Origin: Gemmatimonadaceae bacterium
GTDB lineage: Bacteria > Gemmatimonadota > Gemmatimonadetes > Gemmatimonadales > Gemmatimonadaceae
Assembly: GCA_035606695.1 (NCBI GenBank)
Contig: DATNEW010000012.1
Span: 1-64,000 of the forward strand
Reading direction: 5' to 3'
Length of the DNA stretch: 64,000 nucleotides
A program made the translations under genes and the position numbers. The notes beneath the pieces were generated by a model. It searched no databases, was not told where the DNA came from, and worked only from the letters and a program-made list of their open reading frames with translations. Below, in pieces: positions 57,237 to 64,000 of the stretch (the first letter of the stretch is position 1; each line of letters opens with the position of its first letter).

Positions 57237-57983
57237 ATGAAGCGAGCCGTCCTCCCCCTGCTCTCGCTTGCGCTGGGACTTTCCGTCCTCGGCGCCATTC
57301 ACGCGCCGGTCGCTGAACCGAAGCCCGTGCGCCATACCATTTCGTCGGGCGCCATCGCTCGCGTCCTCCGTGAAGTCGCCGCGCTGCCGTCGCGCGGCGC
57401 CGACCGATCGAGCGTGATGCAGCGATTGCGCGATGAAGAATCCGGCACCTACATCGGCGACATTCTTCGCGAACGCGACTCATCGCTCGCGCGCTGGTCC
57501 GGACGCGAGGACTCGCCGCTCAGCGTGTGGATTCAACCGCAGTCACCGCTCGACGACTTCTCCAACAGTTATGTGAATCGGGTGCGCGAAGCGTTCGAGG
57601 CGTGGAACGACGTCGACCTCCCCGTGCAATTCGCCTTCGTGCGTGATTCGGCGCAGGCCGAAGTGCACGTGAATTGGATCGATCACTTCGACGAGCCAAT
57701 CAGCGGACGCACGCGCTGGGCGCGCGACGACGACTGGGTGATCACCGACGCGAACATCATTCTGGCGTTGCATCACAACCAGGGCGATCTGCTCGATGAC
57801 GACTCCATGCGCGCCATGGCGATGCACGAGATCGGACATCTGCTCGGCCTCGATCACACGACGGACTCGCTGAGCATCATGGCGCCAAAGGTTCGCGTGC
57901 GGCAACTCTCGTCGGCGGATCGCGCAACGGCGCGCCTGCTCTATGCGTTGCCTACCGGTCCGCTGCCTGGTCTGCCGCACTAG
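57237..57983 (+). CDS. matrixin-like secreted metalloprotease, copy 1
   Basis: 248 residues. The N-terminal signal or anchor is LLSLALGLSVLGAIHA. A propeptide-like region (about 25-95) is followed by a catalytic domain with the full metzincin motif MAMHEIGHLLGLDHTTD (HExxHxxGxxH) near residue 198 and a Met-turn LSIMAP. The matrixin fold is supported by LSVWIQPQSPLDDFSNSYVNRVREAFEAWNDVDLPVQFAFV and ITDANIILAL. No cysteine switch is seen. It is followed after 9 bp by a paralogue, so the two are co-transcribed. The substrate is unknown, probably extracellular protein. Confidence 0.87.
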   Translation: MKRAVLPLLSLALGLSVLGAIHAPVAEPKPVRHTISSGAIARVLREVAALPSRGADRSSVMQRLRDEESGTYIGDILRERDSSLARWSGREDSPLSVWIQPQSPLDDFSNSYVNRVREAFEAWNDVDLPVQFAFVRDSAQAEVHVNWIDHFDEPISGRTRWARDDDWVITDANIILALHHNQGDLLDDDSMRAMAMHEIGHLLGLDHTTDSLSIMAPKVRVRQLSSADRATARLLYALPTGPLPGLPH

Positions 57984-57992
57984 ACTTCCGTC

Positions 57993-58742
57993 GTGCGCCG
58001 CATCGAAAACTGGTTGATGCTTCTCGTCGTGGCGCTGGCGGCATTCGTCGGCGTCTCGATCGCGCACGCGCCACGACTCTCGTCAGCCGCCGCGAGCGAC
58101 AATCCGATCGTGCGGGACATCGCGGCGCGAAAGATCGTTCGCAACACCGACGCGCCTGCGCCGTCACGCACCGTCGACGTCCGCGCGAAGATCGCCGAAG
58201 TCCCCGGCACGTATCTCGGCGAAATTCTCGGCGAGCAGGGCAATCAACTCGTGCGCTGGCCCGACAGCGATCGCCAGCCGTTGCGCGTGTGGGTCCAGAG
58301 TGCATCGACGCTGCGCGACTGGAATGACACCTACGTGCAGATGGCGCGCGATGCAATCGGCGATTGGCAAGAGGCCCAAGTGCCGTTGCGCTTCAAGTTC
58401 GTTCTCGACTCCGTAGGGGCCGAGATTCGTTTGGAGTGGGCCGATCAGTTTCCGGCGTCGCTGGGACTTCGCGTCGGCACGACAGCGCTGACCTACGATC
58501 AATTCGGATGGATTGCCGGCGCCACGATCACGATCACGCTTCACGACAGCTTGGGCGTCGTCATTCCCGGAAGCGCGCTCGCCGGCATCGTCCGGCACGA
58601 ATCGGGACATGCGATCGGGCTCGGACATTCGAGCGATCCCAAAACGAAGATGTATCCCGTCGAAACGACGACCGACATCCAGCCGGCGGACCGCGCGACG
58701 CTGGCGTTGTTGTACACGCTGCCTCCGGGCCCGGTGCGGTAA
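57993..58742 (+). CDS. matrixin-like metalloprotease, copy 2
   Basis: 249 residues from GTG 57993. The N-terminal membrane anchor or signal is WLMLLVVALAAFVGVSIAHA. It has the same plan as copy 1: GTYLGEILGEQGNQLVRWPDSDRQPLRVWVQSAS, then the zinc motif VRHESGHAIGLGHSSDPKTKMYP (HExxHxxGxxH, Met-turn KMYP) and the shared C-terminus RATLALLYTLPPGPV. The fold is conserved but the sequences are clearly diverged, so this is an old tandem duplication, possibly with different substrates. The thioredoxin-reductase-like gene starts 40 bp later. Confidence 0.86.
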   Translation: MRRIENWLMLLVVALAAFVGVSIAHAPRLSSAAASDNPIVRDIAARKIVRNTDAPAPSRTVDVRAKIAEVPGTYLGEILGEQGNQLVRWPDSDRQPLRVWVQSASTLRDWNDTYVQMARDAIGDWQEAQVPLRFKFVLDSVGAEIRLEWADQFPASLGLRVGTTALTYDQFGWIAGATITITLHDSLGVVIPGSALAGIVRHESGHAIGLGHSSDPKTKMYPVETTTDIQPADRATLALLYTLPPGPVR

Positions 58743-58782
58743 GGAAGTGCGGTAAGCACCCTTCTTGCCTCGCCGTAAGCGC

Positions 58783-59733
58783 ATGAAGCGCGAACGCGTG
58801 TACGACATCGGCATCGTGGGCGGCGGGCCCGCGGGACTTTCGGCGGCCATTTGGTCCGCGCGATATCTGCATTCGGTCGTGCTCGTCGACAGCGGCGACC
58901 CGCGCAACTGGCAAACGCGCGGCATCAACGGTTTCCTCGGCCTCGAGGGCATTTGTCCGCCCGAATTGCGCGCGCGCGGTCGTGACACCTGCCGCCAACT
59001 TGGGGTGGAGCTTGTCGATGGTATCGTGCTGCATGCCGAGCAGCCGCGAGACGAAGAGCTCGTGCTGTCGCTGGAAGGCGGAAGTCGCCTCGTGTGCCGC
59101 CGGCTTTTGCTGGCGATCGGCATTCGCGACGTGTGGCCCGACATTCCCGGACTCGATCACGCGTACGGTGCGAACGCGCACGTGTGTCCGGATTGCGACG
59201 GCTACGACGCGCGCGGCAAGAAGGTCGTCGTGATCGGCAACGGGCGCCGCGCGGTCGGCATGGCGCTCAATCTCACGACGTGGACGCACGACATCATCAT
59301 CTGCACGAACGGCCGCCCGCCGGAGATGGACGAGCCGGAATACTGCGGCAAGCTCGATGCGCTGAACATCCCGGTGCTCACCGACCGCATCACCCAAGTC
59401 TGTTGCGTGGATCGGCGGATTCACTGCCTGAAGCTGGAGAACGGCGCGCAGCTCGACACGGACAAGGTGTTTTTCTCGATCGCGCAATATCCGGCCGACG
59501 ATCTGGCCGTGCAGCTAGGCTGCGAGCGCGACGAAGAAGGCCACGCCGTGGTGGATGCGCATTGTCACACGTCAGTGTTCAACGTGTTCGCCGCGGGCGA
59601 TCTCACACCGGGATCGCAATTGGCGATCACGGCGGCCGCCGAAGGGGCGACCGCCGCGTTGTCGATGCACAAATCGTTGGTACCGGCCGAGCGGAAGCTC
59701 GAGCCGCGTGAGCGGGCTACCAGCTCAACGTGA
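58783..59733 (+). CDS. thioredoxin-reductase-like FAD/NAD(P) oxidoreductase
   Basis: 316 residues from ATG 58783. The FAD motif is IGIVGGGPAGLSAAIWSARYLHSVVLVDSGDPRNW, the redox pair CPDC lies in ANAHVCPDCDGYDARGKK near residue 140, the NAD(P) motif is VVVIGNGRRAVGMALNL, and FAAGDLTPGSQLAITAAAEGATAAL is at the end. The NAD(P) motif GNGRRA lacks the second glycine of GxGxxG/A (Arg instead). GRPPEMDEPEYC replaces the usual arginine patch, so NADPH preference is doubtful. It reduces a thioredoxin or another disulfide. Its last 17 bp overlap the converging PDZ gene. Confidence 0.87.
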   Translation: MKRERVYDIGIVGGGPAGLSAAIWSARYLHSVVLVDSGDPRNWQTRGINGFLGLEGICPPELRARGRDTCRQLGVELVDGIVLHAEQPRDEELVLSLEGGSRLVCRRLLLAIGIRDVWPDIPGLDHAYGANAHVCPDCDGYDARGKKVVVIGNGRRAVGMALNLTTWTHDIIICTNGRPPEMDEPEYCGKLDALNIPVLTDRITQVCCVDRRIHCLKLENGAQLDTDKVFFSIAQYPADDLAVQLGCERDEEGHAVVDAHCHTSVFNVFAAGDLTPGSQLAITAAAEGATAALSMHKSLVPAERKLEPRERATSST

Positions 59734-60790
59734 CGTCGTGCGTCTTGTGATCGCGCACGACCTTGAGCGTCAGCTCGCGCGCGCGCATGTGCGCGGAGAA
59801 GGCAGCGCGCAGCTCATCGAGCGTCGTGACGGGCTGCGAGCCTGCGTTCACGATCACGTCGCCAACGCGCAGGCCTGAAGTCCAGGCGGGCGAAGTCTCG
59901 GGCACCTGCTTCACGAGAATCCCGGTGCTGATCTTGAGCACCTTCGCGAGGTCAGGTCCGACGTCCACCATGCTCGCGCCAAGCACGCCGTCGCGAGAGA
60001 TGATGAACATGCCGCCGGGCAGCATGGGGCCGCGGATCATGGTTGCCCTCGGGACAGCCTCGAGAACACCACCACCCGCCACACTGGCACGAGCGGCGGC
60101 GACCGCCCGCTTCTCGTAGAACTCGTTCGGGAAGTTCGGTGCCGCGCCCAGATCGAGACGCCGGTACATCAATCGTGACGGCGCTTTCGCGATGACGAGC
60201 GAGTAATCCTTCGGTTCACCGTCGTGGCGCACGGTGACGTCGAGCTTGTGATCGGGAATGAGCAAGCGCGTCATGTTGAGCTCGTGGCCGATAACGTCGA
60301 CGCCGTTGTAGGCGAGCAGGACATCACCCGGTGCGATCCCCGCGTGGCCGGCCGGCGAGTCCGGCTCGACGGAAACGATCAGCGGGTATGCCAGATACGT
60401 CACCCGCTGACCGTTCGAGTCGGCGTAGGTCTCACTTGGTCCACTCGGGTTGAGCCCGATCCACCCTTTAGGCATGGCGAGCTCAGAGCCGCCATTGATC
60501 CGAAACGTGACCTTTCCCACCGTGGGCGCACCCATGAGCGTTTCCAGATGCTTGGACAGCACCAGCCACTGATCCGACCCGAATTCGGTCTGATCGAGCG
60601 AGCGAATGATCGTCATGAGCGAGTCCATCGTCACGCGCGACGCCGTCAGCTTGCGCACGGCGATGGTATCCCGGCGGACGGCGCCGGCCGACTGCGCCTG
60701 GACGCGCTCCGCGCCGACGGCCGACGCGAACGTGGCGAAGGCGACGACGGCCATGCGCGGATGAACGAATCGATGTATCAAACTTCTCAT
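59717..60790 (-). CDS. periplasmic two-PDZ protein in an ECF sigma operon
   Basis: 357 residues. The signal peptide ends ERVQAQ. A first PDZ-like domain (about 120-205) has LIVSVEPDSPAGHAGIAPGDVLLAYNGVDV, and a second (about 285-355) has GILVKQVPETSPAWTSGLRVGDVIVNAGSQPVTTLDELRAAFSAH. No protease domain is fused. Its start overlaps the anti-sigma stop (TAATG). A PDZ partner next to an anti-sigma gene suggests a regulatory-proteolysis or substrate-recognition role in the stress response, by analogy with RseP/DegS systems. This is inference. Confidence 0.83.
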   Translation of the reverse strand: MRSLIHRFVHPRMAVVAFATFASAVGAERVQAQSAGAVRRDTIAVRKLTASRVTMDSLMTIIRSLDQTEFGSDQWLVLSKHLETLMGAPTVGKVTFRINGGSELAMPKGWIGLNPSGPSETYADSNGQRVTYLAYPLIVSVEPDSPAGHAGIAPGDVLLAYNGVDVIGHELNMTRLLIPDHKLDVTVRHDGEPKDYSLVIAKAPSRLMYRRLDLGAAPNFPNEFYEKRAVAAARASVAGGGVLEAVPRATMIRGPMLPGGMFIISRDGVLGASMVDVGPDLAKVLKISTGILVKQVPETSPAWTSGLRVGDVIVNAGSQPVTTLDELRAAFSAHMRARELTLKVVRDHKTHDVTLSW

Positions 60791-61506
60791 TAGTAACTCA
60801 TAATCTGCATGCTGGCCGGCAGCACCGTGTTGAGCTGCCGCAAGGTCGCCTCACGCTGGCCCATCGTCGTGAGGTAGTAGCCGTTGATGACCGGATCGTA
60901 CGGCGACTTCTGCCGCGCCTGGCTGAGGACGCGGCCGGTTTCGTCGAGCGCGGCGAGGCGCGTGCGGATGGCCGCGGGCGACGCGGGCGCGTCGTTCGCC
61001 GTATCGTGCTGCGCGATGAACGCCACCGCGTTCTGATAGAGCAGCTGCGCGCGCGTCTGCGCGGCGACTGCATCTTCCACCGATTTGAACGTCTGCGCGG
61101 AGTCCGCCGAATGCGAAGACACCGGCGCCGACGCGACCGGCGAGTCGACCGCGGAGTTGGCGAGCGGTGATGCACCGGCGGAATAGCGGCCGCCCATCAC
61201 GCCGCCCGCGACCAACAGCACCGCTGCCGCGGCCTGGAGCCACGGACGGCGCACCTGCCGCGCACGAAATTGCAGCCCGCGGCCTGAGTCGATGATACCG
61301 TCGGCGACGAGCGCCGGCCGCAGCGATTCCCAACTCGTGATTGGCGTTCCCAGGCGCGCCGTTTCCGCGCCGGCCAGATCGGCGACGCTCGAATATGCGA
61401 CACGCTCGCGCGCGCACGCCGCACACGCGGACAAGTGCGCGAGCTCGGCCGCCGTGGGCGCTTCGTCGACCAATGCCGCCAGGCGTTCAGTAGGCAGGTG
61501 CGACAT
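60790..61506 (-). CDS. zinc-finger anti-sigma factor with membrane anchor
   Basis: 238 residues from ATG 61506, preceded by AAGGA at 7 bp; ATG 61536 and 61554 are further in-frame starts. The cytoplasmic ASD-type zinc finger is LAHLSACAACARERVAY (HxxxCxxC). One membrane span follows (about 100-120, AAAAVLLVAGGVMGGRYSAG), then a periplasmic Ala/Ser linker and a helical C-terminus (RAQLLYQNAVAFIAQHD ... TTMGQREATLRQLNTVLPASMQIM). It binds and silences the ECF sigma factor coded just before it; the frames overlap by 20 bp. The PDZ gene follows with overlapping stop and start. Confidence 0.85.
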   Translation of the reverse strand: MSHLPTERLAALVDEAPTAAELAHLSACAACARERVAYSSVADLAGAETARLGTPITSWESLRPALVADGIIDSGRGLQFRARQVRRPWLQAAAAVLLVAGGVMGGRYSAGASPLANSAVDSPVASAPVSSHSADSAQTFKSVEDAVAAQTRAQLLYQNAVAFIAQHDTANDAPASPAAIRTRLAALDETGRVLSQARQKSPYDPVINGYYLTTMGQREATLRQLNTVLPASMQIMSY

Positions 61507-62083
61507 GCTCGGATCCTTTGCTTGGTAATCGGACATCTGAGGATTCTTTGACATCGATGAGGTGCGCGAGCAGCCGTCTCAACTTGCCGCGCGCCTTGAA
61601 CAGTTGTGATTTCGACCCGCCGGGCGTGATGCCGAGCTGCTCGGCGATCTCCTCGTGGGTGTAGCCTTCGACGTCGTGCATCATGAACACTGTGCGCGCA
61701 CCCGGTGACAGTTGGGCGGCGGCTTCTTCGATCGATTGGGCAACGAACGAGCGCTCGGTATCCGGCTCGATCGAGGCCGACGATTCGTCCACCTCGGTTT
61801 CGATGCTCGCCAGGCGCCGCGTCTTCCGCAGCGCGTTGAGCGTCCGGTTGACGGCAATCCGGTGCGCCCAGGTGCTGAACTGCGAGTCGCCGCGGTAACT
61901 CGGCAACGCGCGGAAGATCTGAATCCAGACTTCCTGCGCGATGTCCGCCGCCAGGTCCGCATCTCCGCCCACCAGGCGACGTACGACCATGTCGATGTGA
62001 GGCGCGTGCCGGGTCCAGAGGGCCCGGAGCGCGCTCTCATCGCCATCGATCGCTCGGCGGATGAGGAGCGGTTCGTGATCCAT
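61487..62083 (-). CDS. ECF-type RNA polymerase sigma factor
   Basis: 198 residues from ATG 62083; the frame above it is leader. Region 2 is ALRALWTRHAPHIDMVVRRLVGGDADLAADIAQEVWIQIFRALPSYRGDSQFSTWAHRIAVNRTLNALRK. Region 4 is AAQLSPGARTVFMMHDVEGYTHEEIAEQLGITPGGSKSQLFKARGKLRRLL. It is first gene of the sigma/anti-sigma/PDZ operon. A perfect palindrome CCGAACGTTCGG (62099-62110) lies 16 bp upstream and may be a control site. Control should be post-translational through the anti-sigma factor. Confidence 0.93.
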   Translation of the reverse strand: MDHEPLLIRRAIDGDESALRALWTRHAPHIDMVVRRLVGGDADLAADIAQEVWIQIFRALPSYRGDSQFSTWAHRIAVNRTLNALRKTRRLASIETEVDESSASIEPDTERSFVAQSIEEAAAQLSPGARTVFMMHDVEGYTHEEIAEQLGITPGGSKSQLFKARGKLRRLLAHLIDVKESSDVRLPSKGSEHVAPAY

Positions 62084-62430
62084 GCGTCTGATTAGTCCCC
62101 GAACGTTCGGAAAGGGTTTACTCGCGCGCAGCCCCAGGCTGAACGATTCATCGCGGACCGTTACATCGCAAACCCTTGCTCGTCCCGCGATTAGAAGGCA
62201 GAATGGGACCGTCGTCCACCTTCCCATCAGGAACATTTGGTGCGAATGTGACGTATCGCACGTGGTGGCTTGGTGTGGTTTGGTGGCCCATCGGCCGTTT
62301 TTCTCCTCCCGGCCGATACTCACCTACAGAGACGCACGCGTTCTGCATATACCTAGCTCAGGTGTCAGGTAGCGGGTCTGGTCCATCCAGTCCCAGCTGC
62401 TGAGACCGCATTCCGTTCGTCGGAGTTCTG
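62084..62430. other. 347-bp divergent promoter region
   Basis: The gap between the sigma gene (minus strand) and the serine hydrolase gene (plus strand) holds no gene. It includes the perfect 12-bp palindrome CCGAACGTTCGG (62099-62110), a TTTTT run after a short GGCC-rich hairpin near 62290-62318, and a GGAG ribosome site (62422-62425) for the hydrolase. The promoters themselves could not be fixed. A 66-codon reverse frame here (62148-62348) looks spurious. Confidence 0.6.
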
Positions 62431-63774
62431 GTGCTGTCACTGCTCGTCTCACTCTCGCTCGCGACGGCTAACGGCGGCGGCGGCCTTCCCGTGAAGGCGC
62501 CGAAGGCCGTGGGCATGTCCAGCGAGCGGCTCGCCAAGATCGATCACGTCGTCGAATGCGGAATTTCGGCTGGGGGATACCCGGGCGCTTCCGTCGTGGT
62601 CGGCCGGCGCGGCGCAGCCGTGTGGGAAAAGGGCTTCGGGAAGCAGAGCTGGGAAAAAGGCAGCACGCCCGTCTCCGCCGATCGCACCATCTACGATCTC
62701 GCTTCGTTGACCAAAGTCGTCGGCACCACGTCGGCGCTCATGATCTTGTACGATCAGGGTAAGATCCACCTCGACGATCCGGTGTCGAAGTACATCCCCG
62801 AGTTCTCGGGCGGCGCAAAGGATCAGGTCACGATCCGGATGCTCCTCGAGCATCGCTCGGGGCTGCCGGCCGGGCGGGATCTGTGGCGCATCGCGCACAC
62901 GCCCGAGGAAGCACGGGCCGCGGTCATCTCGACGCCGCTCGTTTGCGAACCGGACCACTGCTACGAATACTCGGACCTTGGCGCCGACATGCTCGGCTTC
63001 GTGGTCGAGGCGGCGTCCGGCCAGCGGCTGGACCAATTCCTGGAACAGAACGTCTTTGGCCCGCTCGGCATGACGGATACGTTCTTCCGGCCCGCCGACT
63101 CGCTGAAGGCGCGGGTGGCGCCCACGGAAGTCGCTCCGCCGCGCGGCTACCCGCTCAAGGGCGAAGTACACGACGAGAACGCGTACGCGCTCGGCGGCAT
63201 TGCCGGACATGCCGGCTTGTTCAGCACCGCGTCAGACCTCGCGGTCTTCGCGCAGATGATGCTGAACGGCGGCGAGTACAACGGCCTTCGCATCTTCGCC
63301 GATTCGACCGTGGCGCTGTTCACCAAGCGCGCCGTGGGAACGCGCGCGCTCGGCTGGGACACGTGCAACGACAAGGGCAGCTGCGGCAAGTATCTCGGTG
63401 AGGATGCCTACGGACACACGGGCTTCACGGGAACGTCGCTTTGGGTCGACCCCGACCGCGACATGTTCGTGGTGTTGCTCACGAACCGCGTCCACGAAGC
63501 GCGGGCGAAGCGTCCGGCCAAGGTGATCGCCGACGTTCGCGCCGATCTCGCCGACGCGGCCGCGCTCGCGGTGACGGATTACGGCGACGGGCCGATGGTG
63601 ATGCCGGCGAAGTTCCGCGCCGACAAGGCTGTCGACTGGAACCGGCCGGAGCGGCACGCGCGGAAGCATTCGACGAAGAAGTCGAAGTCCGCAAAGGCGT
63701 CGACCTCGTCGAAGAAGAGAGTCGCTGCCAGCAAGGCGAGCAGTTCGAAGAAGTCGGCGAAGAAGAAGCATTAG
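62431..63774 (+). CDS. beta-lactamase-family serine hydrolase with Lys-rich tail
   Basis: 447 residues from GTG 62431, with GGAG 5 bp upstream. There is a short signal peptide (LSLLVSLSLATANG). The class-C/PBP fold has the nucleophile SxxK in YDLASLTKVVG, YSD in CYEYSDLGADMLG (the YxN-like motif), and HTG in YGHTGFTGTSLW in place of KTG. LGGIAGHAGLFSTASDLAVF and FVVLLTNRVH also match the family. Such proteins are esterases, D-aminopeptidases or cell-wall enzymes. The last ~60 residues are a Lys/Ser/Ala-rich tail (KKSKSAKASTSSKKRVAA ...), probably disordered and able to bind acidic polymers. It is followed by an intrinsic terminator. Confidence 0.88.
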   Translation: MLSLLVSLSLATANGGGGLPVKAPKAVGMSSERLAKIDHVVECGISAGGYPGASVVVGRRGAAVWEKGFGKQSWEKGSTPVSADRTIYDLASLTKVVGTTSALMILYDQGKIHLDDPVSKYIPEFSGGAKDQVTIRMLLEHRSGLPAGRDLWRIAHTPEEARAAVISTPLVCEPDHCYEYSDLGADMLGFVVEAASGQRLDQFLEQNVFGPLGMTDTFFRPADSLKARVAPTEVAPPRGYPLKGEVHDENAYALGGIAGHAGLFSTASDLAVFAQMMLNGGEYNGLRIFADSTVALFTKRAVGTRALGWDTCNDKGSCGKYLGEDAYGHTGFTGTSLWVDPDRDMFVVLLTNRVHEARAKRPAKVIADVRADLADAAALAVTDYGDGPMVMPAKFRADKAVDWNRPERHARKHSTKKSKSAKASTSSKKRVAASKASSSKKSAKKKH

Positions 63775-63795
63775 GCCGGGCGTTGCTCGAAATGG

Positions 63796-63823
63796 AAAGG
63801 CTCTCCTTGTGGAGAGCCTTTTT
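63796..63823. terminator. intrinsic terminator after the serine hydrolase gene
   Basis: AAAGGCTCTCC (63796-63806) pairs with GGAGAGCCTTT (63811-63821), 4-nt loop, and the arm runs into five T residues. The three A residues at the left give a short U-run on the other strand, so it may also end the converging outer-membrane gene. Confidence 0.88.
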
Positions 63824-63833
63824 GCTATCGGCG

Positions 63834-64000
63834 TCAAAACATGTATCCGAGTCCGATGTAGATCGGCGCCGCTGACTGCCCCGAGTGCCCAACATCCGCG
63901 GACACCACGAAGCTCGGCCCGAACGCTAATCGCGCGCCGCCGCCATACCCGGCGTGCAGCTCGTGCGTGATCGACGAGAGATCGACGCCATTGTCCCACA
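63834..64000 (-). CDS. C-terminal end of an outer-membrane beta-barrel protein (Omp85/surface-antigen-like)
   Basis: The open frame enters from the right edge and stops at TGA (63836-63834), giving 55 visible residues that start WDNGVDLSSITHELHAGYGGG. It ends in amphipathic strands ARLAFGPSFVVSADVGHSG and APIYIGLGYMF, with the terminal Phe that BAM-inserted barrels need. The segment resembles the last strands of Omp85/patatin-associated surface antigens, but too little is present to name the family with certainty. It is too short and start-less to appear as a normal gene call. It converges on the serine hydrolase gene across the shared terminator. Confidence 0.62.
   Translation of the reverse strand, partial: WDNGVDLSSITHELHAGYGGGARLAFGPSFVVSADVGHSGQSAAPIYIGLGYMF

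Noticed and set aside
62099-62110. CCGAACGTTCGG as a LexA box
   Set aside because: The Bacillus-type SOS box needs four bases between CGAAC and GTTCG; here the halves abut, and the neighbouring genes are not SOS genes.

Overview
The window is high-GC, densely coded chromosomal DNA. Its content fits a soil-type member of the Gemmatimonadota or a close relative. The clues are an ADOP-type permease beside a PadR regulator, many secreted lipoproteins and metallopeptidases, a bacterial deoxyhypusine-synthase-like protein, a Gram-negative outer membrane (TonB protein, an Omp85-like barrel end) and frequent TGATG/GTGA gene overlaps. This assignment is inference; no rRNA, tRNA, CRISPR array or prophage was seen. 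The only IS trace is the end of an IS630 transposase at the left edge.

Layout. 0-10 kb: dinB behind a small ACP-like gene, a GntR regulator, a secreted TPR protein, a coupled run M14 peptidase - proline dehydrogenase - small protein - rsgA, and an ECF sigma factor with a CBM48-type partner. 10-18 kb: fadI-fadJ (beta-oxidation), glpD, then padR plus an ADOP permease with a clear PadR-type palindrome. 18-25 kb: a signalling island. A lipoprotein gene sits behind a candidate sigma-54 promoter and AT-rich inverted repeats. It is followed by a TPR protein, a sigma-54 activator without a receiver domain, and two tandem TPR-HD-GYP proteins. All three TPR proteins appear to share one repeat-type sensor. 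25-30 kb: greA, a terminator-bounded pair of very small genes, a 1037-residue SARP-like AAA regulator and an MBL hydrolase. 30-41 kb: deoxyhypusine-synthase-like and LOG-family genes, a phosphodiesterase-type hydrolase, queG, a lipoprotein, a Ser/Thr kinase, a Tat-type amidase and rsmD.

41-51 kb: an LVIVD-repeat secreted protein, a ~220 bp nested palindrome, a cysteine-rich regulator divergent from folE (apparently leaderless), a DUF4142 protein, and a quinone-stress cluster (MarR, ring-cleaving dioxygenase, carboxylesterase) with a perfect operator palindrome of the MhqR kind. 51-64 kb: a TonB-like protein, thrA (aspartokinase-homoserine dehydrogenase), an M28 peptidase, the second copy of the nested palindrome, an alpha/beta hydrolase, two tandem matrixin-like proteases, a thioredoxin-reductase-like enzyme, an ECF sigma/anti-sigma/PDZ operon, a beta-lactamase-family serine hydrolase and the end of an outer-membrane barrel gene.

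Most promising for novelty are the self-contained sigma-54/TPR/HD-GYP island (18.1-24.7 kb), the two copies of the nested palindromic element, and the small-peptide dicistron facing the SARP-like regulator.
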